Positions 7,855 to 16,567 of a stretch of DNA of 37,127 nucleotides are shown here, in pieces. Made by a program: the position numbers and the translations under genes. Under the pieces are notes generated by a model. It saw nothing but the letters and a program-made list of their open reading frames with translations. It was not told the DNA's origin and searched no databases. Source of the DNA: Chloroflexota bacterium (GTDB lineage: Bacteria > Chloroflexota > Dehalococcoidia > Lucifugimonadales > UBA3495); NCBI GenBank assembly GCA_028874075.1, contig JAPPLU010000087.1, forward strand, positions 70,738-107,864. Direction: 5' to 3'. Each line of letters begins with the position of its first letter. The stretch's first letter is position 1.

Positions 7855-9324
7855 TTACGGCCCGTAGCCGGACAGTTGGTCAACGTTCTCCAGCAGGTCC
7901 AGCACCAGCGCCGTAACATCGCCCAGGAGGCTTGAATTTATGTGCTCCATGGTGTCTGCGGGGCTGTTGATGCGGGACAGGTCATCGGACATGAAGAACA
8001 GAACAGGCACCCAGGCGTCGCGGAAGTTGGCGTGATCGCTGCCGCCGCGGCCGGAACGACCGCTCAATTCCAGTGATATTCCTTCCCTATCCGCCGTCTC
8101 CTTGATGTGACTGGCGGCCCAGCGGTCCCCGGCAAGGCGGAGATGGGAGCCGGATCCCACCGAGTCCAGGTTGACCATGAGGTAGATTTCCTCCAGTTCC
8201 CGGGCGGTGAGACTGTCGACGTAATGCTCGCTCCCGTGCAGGCCCGTCTCCTCGGAGCCAAAGGCTATGAACCGCAGCGTGAAGGGGAAGGACCGGTCAG
8301 CCACCCGTTCAGCAATAGCAAGGAGAGCGCCCACTCCCGAGGAGTTATCGGAAGCGCCTATCGAATCGGGGACGGTATCGTAGTGGGCGCCGACCACTAT
8401 GACTCCCTCGCCCTGCCCGGGCAGTTCGGCTATAACGTTGCGGGACGGAAGGGCGTTGTCCTGGACGGATACAGTGGCTTCCACGGTTTCTCCTTGCTCC
8501 AATAATTCCTTCAACCGAAGGCCGTCGGCCTGGGACAGGGAAATGGCAGGGATGTCTCCGCGTCCGCCCAGGGTGCCGCGGAAGGGGCCGGATACATTGT
8601 TGTAAATGACGGCGGCCACGGCGCCGGCGTTGTGGACTTCCGCCACCTTGCTGCCGAAGGTGATTTCGCCCCGTTCTATCAGGGCTATCTTCCCCTCCAG
8701 CCCTTCGGCGGGCAGGTCGGCGGGCTTGCCCAGTCCAACGAACACCAGTTCCCCCGTGGCCTGGCCGCCAGGTGTGCCGCCGAGGACATTGACCTCCAGG
8801 GTTTCCGCCTCGGGGGCCACCAGGCTGAATTCGGCCGCAGGCGAGTCCCAGGAAAAGTCCTGGATTTCGGGGTTGTAGCCCAGGTCTTCCAGCCGGCTTA
8901 CCAGGAAGTCTGCCGCTGCCAACTCCAGTTCGGTGCCGCTGGTCCTGACACCCACGTCCACCGCCAGTTCGCTGAGGTAGCTGAAGGCTCGTTCTTCAAG
9001 CAGCGCCATATCGCCGAATACCGGAGAACTGACGGCGGGCAGGGATTCGGTTATGATTGCCGACTCACTCGCTGACTGAGTCTCTTCCACCTGCGAGGCG
9101 GGTGCAGGTTCAACCACCGGAGCCTGGGTGGGCGTCGGAAAGGGCGTGGCAGCGGGCGACGGAGTGGGAGCGGGAGCTGTGACCTTGGGCTGCACCGGCA
9201 CTATGGCAGGCTCGGGTGTGGCCGTGGGTGCGCCAGGGAAACAGGCGGCCAGGGCCAGCAATACCAATGTCGCCAAAGGTACGAAAACGCGGGAGAGCTT
9301 AACCTTACTGGATACTCCACTCAT
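7855..9324 (-). CDS. M28-family zinc metallopeptidase lipoprotein with PA domain
   Basis: Predicted surface aminopeptidase. The N-terminus is a lipoprotein signal with lipobox L-A-A-C (Cys28), followed by a Pro/Thr/Ala-rich tether to about residue 100. A protease-associated (PA) insert covers roughly 180-290. The catalytic M28 domain shows the co-catalytic zinc site: H314 and D316 (G-A-H-Y-D-T-V-P), D326 (S-D-N-S-S-G), E358/E359 (G-S-E-E-T-G), D387 (N-L-D-S-V-G) and H461 (D-T-M-E-H). The order matches the aminopeptidase Y/S type. Length 489. It lies downstream of the two peptide-type permease genes, which fits a role in trimming peptides outside the cell before uptake; this is an inference from position. 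The ATG has only a weak upstream AAGG. Confidence 0.88.
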   Translation of the reverse strand: MSGVSSKVKLSRVFVPLATLVLLALAACFPGAPTATPEPAIVPVQPKVTAPAPTPSPAATPFPTPTQAPVVEPAPASQVEETQSASESAIITESLPAVSSPVFGDMALLEERAFSYLSELAVDVGVRTSGTELELAAADFLVSRLEDLGYNPEIQDFSWDSPAAEFSLVAPEAETLEVNVLGGTPGGQATGELVFVGLGKPADLPAEGLEGKIALIERGEITFGSKVAEVHNAGAVAAVIYNNVSGPFRGTLGGRGDIPAISLSQADGLRLKELLEQGETVEATVSVQDNALPSRNVIAELPGQGEGVIVVGAHYDTVPDSIGASDNSSGVGALLAIAERVADRSFPFTLRFIAFGSEETGLHGSEHYVDSLTARELEEIYLMVNLDSVGSGSHLRLAGDRWAASHIKETADREGISLELSGRSGRGGSDHANFRDAWVPVLFFMSDDLSRINSPADTMEHINSSLLGDVTALVLDLLENVDQLSGYGP

Positions 9325-9473
9325 CTCAATAAGACCTTAAAGGAGGTTTGCCATTTCATACGTACCCAGGCAGGACGGAGATTCACCAGCAGCGGAAATG
9401 CCAACAGTATTATGTGAACGTCCCGATTCAAGCCATCAAATTGAAGTCAACAAATTGAAGCCAACAAAGTTCA

Positions 9474-9510
9474 GCCCCCGCCCGGTCCATTTTAGCTCCG
9501 GTGCGGGGGC
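9474..9510 (-). terminator. Hairpin downstream of dppC-like gene
   Basis: GCCCCCGC (9474-9481) pairs with GCGGGGGC (9503-9510), extended by CCGG/CCGG with a one-base bulge. On the minus strand it follows the permease stop codon and is trailed by a T-containing but not uniform tract (CTGAACTTTGTTGG). It could be a weak terminator or attenuator between the permease genes and the M28 gene. Confidence 0.5.
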
Positions 9511-9540
9511 GACATTTGACCGTAACCTTTTAGAGAAGAG

Positions 9541-10473
9541 CTACACGTTGCGCAGCTTGGGGTCCAGGCGGTCGCGCAGCCAGTCACCCAAAAGGTTCAT
9601 GGACAGCACGGACAGCAGAATTGCCACGCCGGGCCAGGCGGCGACCCACCACGCTGTAACCAGCAACTCCCGCCCGTTGGCAATCATCAGTCCCCATGCA
9701 GGCGTTGGCCTGGGCAGGCCGGCGCCCAGGAAGCTGAGGGTGGATTCCAAAAGGATAACCTGGCCCACTTCCAGGGTTGCAAGCACGATGATGGTGTTGA
9801 CCACGTTGGGGAAAACGTGGCGGGTAATGATGCGCAGGTTGGAGGCTCCGGAAACCCGGGCCCGAGCCACAAAGTCCTGGGCCTTGATTCCCAGGGTTTC
9901 ACCGCGGACCAGGCGGGCATAGCGGGACCAGAAAATGCTCACAATCACGATGATAACAGTTTGGAAGCTGGGACCCAGCACGACAGCCAACACCAGGGCG
10001 AACAGGATTGCCGGCATGGAGAGGCAGATGTCCACCGCCCGCATTACTATGTGGTCGATGTTGCCGCCGAAATAACCGGCTATCAGGCCCAGGGTCGTGC
10101 CAATCAAGCCGGCCAGGAAAATCGAAATGGCAGCTACGGTGAGGGAGATACGGGCGCCGTAAACGATCCTGGTGAGAATGTCGCGCCCCTGCTTATCGGT
10201 GCCGAGAATGAACTTGGTCGAGCCACCTGGCGTGGCATAGATACCTTCACCCTCCGCTTGAACCCAGAAAGGAGGCACCAGACGCTCGCTCAGGCTCCCC
10301 TGGACCGGGTCATGTGGGGCTATCCAATTGGCAAAAATGGCCGGCAGAACCAGCACAAAAAGCAATATGGCCACGGGAAAGATCGGGTATCTGCGCGCTG
10401 TTCCCAGGGCCCGCCAGACCCCGCCGGCCCTTCTGACTCCGGGGATGCTTCCAGGTACCGCCAAGTTAGCCAT
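9541..10473 (-). CDS. Peptide-type ABC transporter permease (DppC/OppC-like)
   Basis: One of the two membrane subunits of a family-5 ABC importer. The 310-residue protein has the OppC-type N-terminal segment, a first membrane helix at about 34-52 followed by W-I-A-P-H-D-P, the conserved L-G-T-D-x-x-G-R-D-I-L-T-R-I-V-Y-G-A-R-x-S-L block, then five further helices. The ATPase-contacting loop (A-R-A-x-G-A-S-N-L-R-I-I-x-R-H-V-F-P-N) is intact, as is the C-terminal D-P-K-L-R motif. A purine-rich GGGAGAGGAG precedes the ATG. It follows the DppB-like gene by about 33 nt on the same strand. No ATPase subunit genes lie in the window. Confidence 0.9.
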   Translation of the reverse strand: MANLAVPGSIPGVRRAGGVWRALGTARRYPIFPVAILLFVLVLPAIFANWIAPHDPVQGSLSERLVPPFWVQAEGEGIYATPGGSTKFILGTDKQGRDILTRIVYGARISLTVAAISIFLAGLIGTTLGLIAGYFGGNIDHIVMRAVDICLSMPAILFALVLAVVLGPSFQTVIIVIVSIFWSRYARLVRGETLGIKAQDFVARARVSGASNLRIITRHVFPNVVNTIIVLATLEVGQVILLESTLSFLGAGLPRPTPAWGLMIANGRELLVTAWWVAAWPGVAILLSVLSMNLLGDWLRDRLDPKLRNV

Positions 10474-10506
10474 AGGATATTTTCTCCTCTCCCTTGGGCC
10501 CTAAGG

Positions 10507-11430
10507 CTAATGGGTGAAACGGATGCGCGGATCCAGGTAAGCGTAAGCGATATCGACCAGCAGATTAGCGCCGATATAAATGCCGGCGAAGAAAATCACC
10601 ACCGACTGAACTACCGAGAAGTCTTTGGCCCGCAACGCGTCAATGGCCAGCAAACCAACACCAGGCCAGGTGAATATGGACTCAATAACCACGGAGCCGG
10701 TCATGGCGCCGCCCAAGATGAGGCCGAAGTAGGTGATGGGAGCGATCAGAGCGTTGCGCAGGCTGTGTTTCCAGATGACGCGGCTTTCCTTCAGGCCTTT
10801 GATGCGGGCCAGCTTGACATATTCGGTGTCGAGGACCTCCAGCATGGAAGAGCGAGTAAGACGCATCAGGGCGGCCACCTGGAAATAGCCCAAGGCAATA
10901 CCTGGCATCAGAATGTGTTTCCAGGTTCCACGGCCCGAGGTGGGCAGCCATTCCAATTGGACCGCAAAAACCCACATCAGCATCAACGCAATCCAGAAAT
11001 TGGGCAGGGACTGGCCTAACAGGGCAACAATTTTGCCGGCAACGTCGACTCCGGTGTCCTTTTTGACCGCGACGATAACCCCCAGTGGAATGGCAATGAG
11101 GGCGCTTACCACCAGAGCGATTGCCGCCAGTTCGAGAGTTGCGGGAAGGCGTTGCCAAAGCAACTCCCTGGCATCCTGCCCGGAGAAGCGAATAGACTCG
11201 CCGAATTTGCCGGTGGCGAAATTGCCGATATAGGTCAGGTATTGGATGTGGAGGGGTTTGTCGAGTCCCCAGTAGGCCCTCACCCTGGCATAGTCTTCTG
11301 CGGTGGCGTCAACGTCCAGCAGGGTATCCAGAGGATCGCCGGAAAGTCGACCCAGTCCGAATACAATCATGCTGACGGCGACCAGCGCAATCAGCGCATG
11401 GAAGAGGCGTACCAGTATAAAGCGTTGCAT
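10507..11430 (-). CDS. Peptide-type ABC transporter permease (DppB/OppB-like)
   Basis: Partner permease of the DppC-like protein downstream. The 307 residues start with the M-x-R-F-I-L-V-R-L motif of this subunit, a first helix, a periplasmic domain with the G-L-D-K-P-L-x-x-Q-Y motif and F-G-x-S-I-R, then the binding-protein-dependent transport domain with the coupling-helix motif (A-R-I-K-G-L-K-E-S-R-V-I-W-K-H-S-L-R-N) and the final Y-L-D-P-R-I-R. GAGGAT lies 6-7 nt before the ATG. It is the first gene of a minus-strand group. The intact binding-protein gene at 12497 is divergent from it and is a likely partner. Confidence 0.9.
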   Translation of the reverse strand: MQRFILVRLFHALIALVAVSMIVFGLGRLSGDPLDTLLDVDATAEDYARVRAYWGLDKPLHIQYLTYIGNFATGKFGESIRFSGQDARELLWQRLPATLELAAIALVVSALIAIPLGVIVAVKKDTGVDVAGKIVALLGQSLPNFWIALMLMWVFAVQLEWLPTSGRGTWKHILMPGIALGYFQVAALMRLTRSSMLEVLDTEYVKLARIKGLKESRVIWKHSLRNALIAPITYFGLILGGAMTGSVVIESIFTWPGVGLLAIDALRAKDFSVVQSVVIFFAGIYIGANLLVDIAYAYLDPRIRFTH

Positions 11431-11710
11431 TTTGCTATCCTCGCGGACCGCGAACTTTTTGACGGAAACCTATCTGTCCGTGCCCGGAGCGGTTGGAACC
11501 GCGCCAATAGCGCGCCATGTCCTTCGAAGAGGATACCGCAATATATGCCATAGCAATTGGCCTGTCAATACGCTGATTCCGCCGGTTGGCCGCCTTGTCG
11601 CGCCCCAAGCTGACTGTTGCCGAGGACCTTCGGCAGGGAAAGCCTGGCTCGAGACCGGGATATGCTGACAGGGTACAGCCTTTGGCTTCAAAGGTTACAA
11701 GCACAAGTTA

Positions 11711-12215
11711 TATGGTGTTCAGCGGATATAGCTATGTCTCCTCGGATGAGCCGGACACGCCGGTTATGGTGGAAGCCCTGATCTACTATTGAGATCCCAT
11801 CGTCTTTGACGTAAACCTGCTGGATAGCGAATAGGACACGGTAAGGGAATTTGCCAGGAACAGGGACTCCCAGATAAATGGGGATGCTACGGCAACGTAA
11901 TCACAGTCCGGTATGCGTCATTCCGTTTGCAGGCCTGGGCTGTGGGGACACTCCCAGATACCAGTCACCGCCCATCGCGGAGAGATTCAATCGATCCACC
12001 GAGCTTGGCGCCTTTGCTGAGCCGAAGACAGGCTACCTGATTCGGGACTTCATTCGGGACTTCGGCGGCGACGGCCATCACAACTTCGCCGAAATCCCTT
12101 TTTATTTGTTCAGCCTGACGGTGATGTTCGATCCCTAAGCTGTGGCGAGCCGGACGTTCCCCTGCACTGCAGGGTCAACAACCAGTCGCTGGGACCCGTT
12201 GGAGACAGCGAAGCA
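11711..12215 (+). pseudogene. Decayed C-terminal copy of a family-5 binding-protein gene
   Basis: The DNA is clearly related to the last ~170 codons of the intact gene at 12497-14377. Matching pieces include S-D-E-P-D-T-P-V-M-V-E-A-L-I-Y-Y (intact copy: A-D-E-P-E-T-A-V-M-L-E-A-L-I-N-Y), D-V-N-L-L-D-S-E, and near the end N-F-A-E-I-P-F-Y-L-F-S-L-T-V-M-F-D-P (intact: N-F-A-D-I-P-F-F-W-F-R-L-T-V-M-F-N-P). Two Trp codons of the intact gene have become TGA (near 11792) and TAG (near 11833), and frame changes follow. The N-terminal two-thirds of the gene is missing or beyond recognition. It therefore marks an old tandem duplication next to the functional copy. Confidence 0.75.
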
Positions 12216-12382
12216 GGGAACAACAAAGGGGTTCCCAGGGGCCCCACTACACGGTCTCAGCAAGAAGACTCCTCTGGACGTATTACGGTAGTAACTTTAA
12301 TTTACCATATACCTATCTCTCTTATAGTAATTATGTCCATTAACCATCAATATTTTACGAAATATGCTATGTTTTTAGAAAG

Positions 12383-12412
12383 TTGACAAGAAAGAATTAA
12401 CGGATTTATACT
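12383..12412 (+). promoter_or_regulatory. Strong sigma70-type promoter for the binding-protein gene
   Basis: TTGACA (12383-12388) and TATACT (12407-12412) are separated by 18 nt in an AT-rich stretch that contrasts with the GC-rich genes. It lies about 85 nt upstream of the lipoprotein start codon. The -35 is a full consensus match and the -10 matches at 5 of 6 positions. Confidence 0.65.
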
Positions 12413-12496
12413 TCGCCAAATTTCCGGATGCCTACCAGTTTCCAGCATATAACCGGAATAAGTTACCCGATTTCACTCAATAGGAGGTAACCAGTG

Positions 12497-14377
12497 ATGG
12501 CATTCTGGTCAAATATATCCAAGTCAATTCTATCAGTGTCCCTGATACTGGCCCTGACCGTGCTTGTGGGTTGCGGCACCGCCGCTCCAGAGGTGGTGGA
12601 AAGGGAGGTTGTCAGGGAGGTCCAGGTTGAAGTACCCAAGGAAGTAGAAGTAGTCAAAGAAGTAGAAGTACCAGTGGAGGTGGAGAAGGAAGTTATCCGC
12701 GAGGTGGAGGTAGTGCAGGAGGTAGAGGTACTGAAGGAGATTCCCAAGGAGACCGTCGTTGAAAAGACGGTTATCGCGACGCCCACGCCGATTCCTGTAG
12801 TGATGGAAAAGGTAGAGGCTAAGGTGGACCGGGTGATTTACGCCCTGGGCGAAGTGCAGGAGACCAACCGGCACTGGACCGTCAGCCGCCCTTCGTACTA
12901 CCAGTTTGACCCCTATGGTGAGACCCTGGTAGGGCTGGACGCCAATACCAATGAGCGTATCCCCCGCCTGGCTGAAAGCTGGGAATGGAGCGAGGACGGC
13001 CGCGAATGGACGTTCCAGCTGGTAGAGGGCGTACCCTTCCACTTCGGTTACGGTGAGTTCACGGCCCACGATGCGGTTGCCGCCCACCACCGAACAATCG
13101 GAGAAGACTCACAGTCCGGCGCCGCTTCCTTCTTCAGGGAAGCAACTGCCGAGGCACTGGACGACTATACCGTCAAGTACACTTTTGACGGTCTGTCCCT
13201 CGACACGCCGGCCATTCTTTCCCGCGGCTTTGGCGGCGGCGAAATATTGATGCTGAGCAAGCAGCAGTTCGACACCGAGGGTGTGGAAGGGTTCGACGCC
13301 AAGCCGGCCGGCACCGGTTCTTACCAATATCTGGGCCGTGAAGCCGGCCAAGGGATATGGTTTGAGAAGGCCCCCCAGCCTCACTGGCGCGGCGAGAACC
13401 CGGACTTCCAGGAAGTGGAGTTGCGCTGGGTGCGGGAAGACCTGACACGCCTGGCTGCCCTGCTGACGGGGGAGATCCATGTTGCCGCCCTGTCGCGCGA
13501 GCTGCAACTGGAGGCAGGACGCCGGGGAATGCAGCCCGCTGCCGCCGGCGTGCCAACCAATTATCTTTCCCTGTTCCTGGGCGGCCTGTACTTCTCGGAA
13601 GGGGACCCGGACTACGACCCCAACGTGCCATGGGCAAGTCCTACTAACGGCAAGATCATTCGGCAGGCCATGAACAGGGCGATTGACCGGGAGGAAATGC
13701 TCCAGCACGTGCTGAAGGGCGACGGCGAGTTGATGTACAACACCGCCTACCACCCGGTGCTGGGTAACGGCTACAATCCCCAGTGGGAAGCCGACTGGGA
13801 AGAGCTCTATGGGTACGACCAGGAAGCCGCCAAGCAGTTGATGGCCCAGGCCGGTTACACTCCCGACAACCCAATGCCCTTCACGTCCTATAACTACTTC
13901 TCGGCAGACGAGCCCGAGACGGCGGTAATGCTGGAGGCCCTGATCAACTACTGGGAGCCTATAGGCATTGACGTGACCCTACTGGACAGCGAATGGGGTA
14001 CGGTCCGCGGAGAATACCGGGCCAAGGGCGAATTCATCAAGAAGGGCGGCTGGGGCAACGTGATCACCATGCGCTCCCTGACCACCCGCCTGAGGGTCTG
14101 GAGCTTTGCCGCTACCGGCAACGGCGGCGGCTACGAGACCGACCTGCAGGACCAGAACTACCTGAAGTACATTGGCCTGGAGACGGTTGACCGCGAGGCG
14201 ATCGATCTGTTGATCCGGGAGATCGGCGACGACCGGTTCTACAACTTTGCCGACATCCCCTTCTTCTGGTTCCGCCTGACGGTAATGTTCAACCCCGAAG
14301 TGGTTGAGAGCTGGACCTTCCCCGGCACCGCATCGTCCAAGACCAGCCACTGGGACCTGCTGAAGGCGGCGCAATAG
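12497..14377 (+). CDS. ABC transporter substrate-binding lipoprotein, family 5, with Glu/Val-repeat stalk
   Basis: Extracytoplasmic receptor of a peptide-type ABC importer, about 626 residues. A lipoprotein signal ends in V-G-C-G (Cys26 from this start). Residues ~33-85 form a stalk of alternating Glu/Val/Lys repeats (E-V-x-K-E-V-E-V type), a feature I associate with Chloroflexota lipoproteins. The family-5 binding domain follows, with W-E-W-S-E-D-G-R-E-W-T-F near the start and the I-R-Q-A-M-N-R-A-I-D-R-E block about two-thirds through. GTG at 12494 and ATG at 12497 are both usable; I prefer ATG, 9 nt after AGGAGG. It has its own promoter, a terminator after it, and a decayed paralogue upstream. 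The divergent DppBC-like permeases are likely partners. Confidence 0.9.
   Translation: MAFWSNISKSILSVSLILALTVLVGCGTAAPEVVEREVVREVQVEVPKEVEVVKEVEVPVEVEKEVIREVEVVQEVEVLKEIPKETVVEKTVIATPTPIPVVMEKVEAKVDRVIYALGEVQETNRHWTVSRPSYYQFDPYGETLVGLDANTNERIPRLAESWEWSEDGREWTFQLVEGVPFHFGYGEFTAHDAVAAHHRTIGEDSQSGAASFFREATAEALDDYTVKYTFDGLSLDTPAILSRGFGGGEILMLSKQQFDTEGVEGFDAKPAGTGSYQYLGREAGQGIWFEKAPQPHWRGENPDFQEVELRWVREDLTRLAALLTGEIHVAALSRELQLEAGRRGMQPAAAGVPTNYLSLFLGGLYFSEGDPDYDPNVPWASPTNGKIIRQAMNRAIDREEMLQHVLKGDGELMYNTAYHPVLGNGYNPQWEADWEELYGYDQEAAKQLMAQAGYTPDNPMPFTSYNYFSADEPETAVMLEALINYWEPIGIDVTLLDSEWGTVRGEYRAKGEFIKKGGWGNVITMRSLTTRLRVWSFAATGNGGGYETDLQDQNYLKYIGLETVDREAIDLLIREIGDDRFYNFADIPFFWFRLTVMFNPEVVESWTFPGTASSKTSHWDLLKAAQ
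12592..12768 (+). repeat. Imperfect in-frame tandem repeat coding for the Glu/Val stalk
   Basis: Units such as GAAGTAGAAGTA, GAGGTGGAG and GAGGTAGAGGTA recur in frame and encode E-V-E-V or K-E-V runs. The repeat is degenerate at the third codon position, so protein-level selection rather than simple recent slippage is maintaining it. Confidence 0.7.
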
Positions 14378-14420
14378 GAGAGTTGATGTAGCAGAGTCCG
14401 AATACCTGAGCGCACGGAAA

Positions 14421-14459
14421 GGCCCGCCGGAACACATCCGGCGGGCCGATTGCTTTGTT
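14421..14459. terminator. Terminator between convergent genes
   Basis: A perfect 10-bp stem (GGCCCGCCGG at 14421-14430, CCGGCGGGCC at 14438-14447) with a 7-nt loop, followed by GATTGCTTTGTTG. It separates the binding-protein gene from the convergent monooxygenase gene. Confidence 0.8.
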
Positions 14460-14490
14460 GTCCGGTTGGCAGGAATGCCCGCCAGTCGGG

Positions 14491-14510
14491 GTTCCCGCCT
14501 GCGCGGGAAC
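14491..14510. repeat. Short palindrome GTTCCCGC-N4-GCGGGAAC
   Basis: An 8-bp perfect inverted repeat with a CTGC loop lies just before the stop codon of the minus-strand monooxygenase. It resembles the short GC-rich palindromes commonly scattered between genes; a related half-site (TTCCCGCCTGCCTTCGGGG) occurs near 15910. Confidence 0.5.
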
Positions 14511-14522
14511 GACGGTTTGGGG

Positions 14523-15749
14523 CTACGGGTCCACGTCGAAGGGGCCGGGGAGTTCGAGTTCGTCGCCCATCTGGCGGATGGCAGGGAGGACTTCCTGATC
14601 CATCAGCTGGAGACAGCGCATGGTGTCCTTGTGGGTGATGGAACCGTCGTTGGTCCATACTGCCAGTATACCCGGGCGTACCATCTCCAGCACCTCCCGC
14701 ACCTTGCGAATCACAGTATCGGGGCTGCCGATGACCATGCGGTTGTCGTCGATCATGGCCTGGTAGGTCTCGTCGTCCACCGGGCCGGTGCGGAAGGGGT
14801 CGTTGGCCCTGGTGGCACGTACCTGGGCCTCGCGCTCGTCATCGGCCCACAGATCCCGGGTGGTACGGTTGTAGCCTGGCGGGAAAGAGTATTCCCTGGG
14901 CATGGCTACTCGTCCCACGCCCACCAGGGCCTCCAGGAAGCCCCGTCCGGCAACTTTGGCCTTCTCGTCAGTGTCCTGCACGTGGATGGGGAGCATGTAA
15001 CCGAAGTTCTGCGGACCCGCCTCGTAGCCGTACATGCGGGCGGCATCGCGGTAGATATCCTGCATGTAGCCGAAGGTGTAGGGGACGATGCCAAGGTAGA
15101 AGTAGGGGTAGTGGTGCTCAGCGCACCATGCGGCAGTCTCAGCGCTGCCCGTCCCGGGAATCCATACCGGCGGATGGGGTTTCTGCAAAGGTACCTGGAA
15201 GGGGTTGACGTGCCGGAAGTGGTAGTGCTTGCCCTCCCAGCGGAAGGGGCCGGGAGTGGTCCAGGTCTTGATAACCAGGTCGTGGGCCTCCTCGAAGCGC
15301 TCCCGGTTATAGACCGGGTTGGTGTTGGTGGCCCAGCTTTCGGTGCCGCCGCCCCGTACAAAACCGGACACCAGGCGGCCGCGAGAGATGCAGTCAATCT
15401 CCGCCAGTTCCTCGGCCAGGCGAAGGGGGTTGTCGTGGATGGGCAGGGGATTGCCCATCAGGACAATCTTGGGCTTTTTGGTGATGCGGGCCAGGATGGC
15501 GGCTTCCAGGTTCATGGCGGCGCCCAGGCTGGTGGGAGTACTGTGATGCTCATTGAGCATCATCCCGTCGAAACCGATCTCTTCGCAATACTGCCACTCA
15601 TCCAGGTAGTAGTTGTACTGGTCGGCGGCTACCGCCGGGTCGAAGTGGGAGTTGGAGAAGGTAACGCGGTGCGCCCCGCCGGGGCTGTTCTTCACGTCGT
15701 CTTCAGTGTAGTTGAAATAGGCGCGCTCGGTGAACCTCATTACGAACAT
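14523..15749 (-). CDS. LLM-class flavin-dependent oxidoreductase (luciferase-like monooxygenase)
   Basis: A TIM-barrel flavin-dependent monooxygenase of the bacterial luciferase superfamily, 408 residues. Visible family features are the G-F-D-G-M-M-L-N-E-H-H segment at about 59-69, the N-P-L-P-I-H-D-N-P-L-R-L-A-E-E-L-A-E-I-D block with S-R-G-R-L-x-x-G-F-V-R-G-G-G around 100-135, and P-P-V-W-I-P-G-T-G-S-A-E-T in the second half. It would use FMNH2 supplied by a separate reductase; the substrate is unknown. AGGAGA lies 7 nt before the ATG. It is monocistronic, convergent with the binding-protein gene. Groups related to SAR202 carry many such paralogues, proposed to act on recalcitrant organic matter. 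Confidence 0.88.
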   Translation of the reverse strand: MFVMRFTERAYFNYTEDDVKNSPGGAHRVTFSNSHFDPAVAADQYNYYLDEWQYCEEIGFDGMMLNEHHSTPTSLGAAMNLEAAILARITKKPKIVLMGNPLPIHDNPLRLAEELAEIDCISRGRLVSGFVRGGGTESWATNTNPVYNRERFEEAHDLVIKTWTTPGPFRWEGKHYHFRHVNPFQVPLQKPHPPVWIPGTGSAETAAWCAEHHYPYFYLGIVPYTFGYMQDIYRDAARMYGYEAGPQNFGYMLPIHVQDTDEKAKVAGRGFLEALVGVGRVAMPREYSFPPGYNRTTRDLWADDEREAQVRATRANDPFRTGPVDDETYQAMIDDNRMVIGSPDTVIRKVREVLEMVRPGILAVWTNDGSITHKDTMRCLQLMDQEVLPAIRQMGDELELPGPFDVDP

Positions 15750-15830
15750 GGACTGTCTCCTGGCCAGGTGGTCTTGTAGTCAAGTGGTAAGTTACTCCAT
15801 GCCCTGGTTTTCGTCAAACGGGAGGGCGGG

Positions 15831-15920
15831 CAGGGCAATCGCATCTTGATTCCGGCGAGAGGGGCGCAATTATCGCTCAAGGGAATCGCCGCAGTCTCCA
15901 ACCTGTAGGTTCCCGCCTGC
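15831..15920. repeat. Diverged direct repeat, copy 1
   Basis: It begins CAGGGCAATCGC, continues with a TCCGGCGAGAGGGG block and ends with CGCAGTCTCCAACC. The same order of blocks is found at 16233-16330. Confidence 0.4.
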
Positions 15921-16232
15921 CTTCGGGGCATTCAGTCGGGGGAATTTTTTTGTATTCGTCCCATTTTGGGCCGTTTCGTATTTGAATCTCAGGTCAGAGA
16001 CGACTCCGGTGGCCCGAAAGTGGGCCACTCCCCAGATAGGAAATGGGTTGACCAAGCGGGCCATTTGGGGCCGTTCCGGGCCGTTTTGAGCCACCGGCCT
16101 AAACCAGAGCCGATGACACGCCCCCACTCCGGCACTCTTCCATGGGGAGAGGAGTGATTCAGCCATGGACGGAAGTTGCCATGGAAGAATGGTAGCGAAG
16201 CGTTAACGGGAGAATCAAGAGGCAAGTGTCAC

Positions 16233-16330
16233 CAGGGCAATGGCGTTTTGAGTCCGGCAAAGGGGGGTCCGCCGGAGGCGGATCGCCCAAAGCAAAACCC
16301 CGCAGTCTCCAGGTTTGAGGTACCAGGCTG
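16233..16330. repeat. Diverged direct repeat, copy 2
   Basis: It begins CAGGGCAATGGC, continues with TCCGGCAAAGGGG and ends with CGCAGTCTCCAGG. GCGATTGCCCTG at 16363-16374 is the exact reverse complement of the first 12 nt of copy 1, so the unit may be bounded by inverted ends. Confidence 0.4.
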
Positions 16331-16561
16331 CGCAAGAACTACGGGTTTTCCCGAATCATAACGCGATTGCCCTGGGAGAGCGGCGGTTAACTAAGCGGAA
16401 GAGAGACGCCGGAGGCGGACAACGCCTTCATACCGGCTTTCGCATGTATCCGGTGTTGCCGCATTAACTCCGGCCCGACCTCTTCAGATTCCAGCCGGCA
16501 CCGAATAGAAGGATAGCGCGGCAGCTGATGCCTTCAATACAGGTCGTCGCGATCCTTCCTC

Positions 16562-16567
16562 TATAAT
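16562..16567 (+). promoter_or_regulatory. Possible -10 element of the epoxide hydrolase promoter
   Basis: A consensus TATAAT lies 36 nt upstream of the ATG. No convincing -35 hexamer is found 16-18 nt upstream, so only the -10 is annotated. Confidence 0.35.

Noticed and set aside
12592..12768. Repeated units as a CRISPR-like array
   Set aside because: The units are short, contiguous and in frame within a lipoprotein gene. No repeat-spacer structure exists here or elsewhere in the window.
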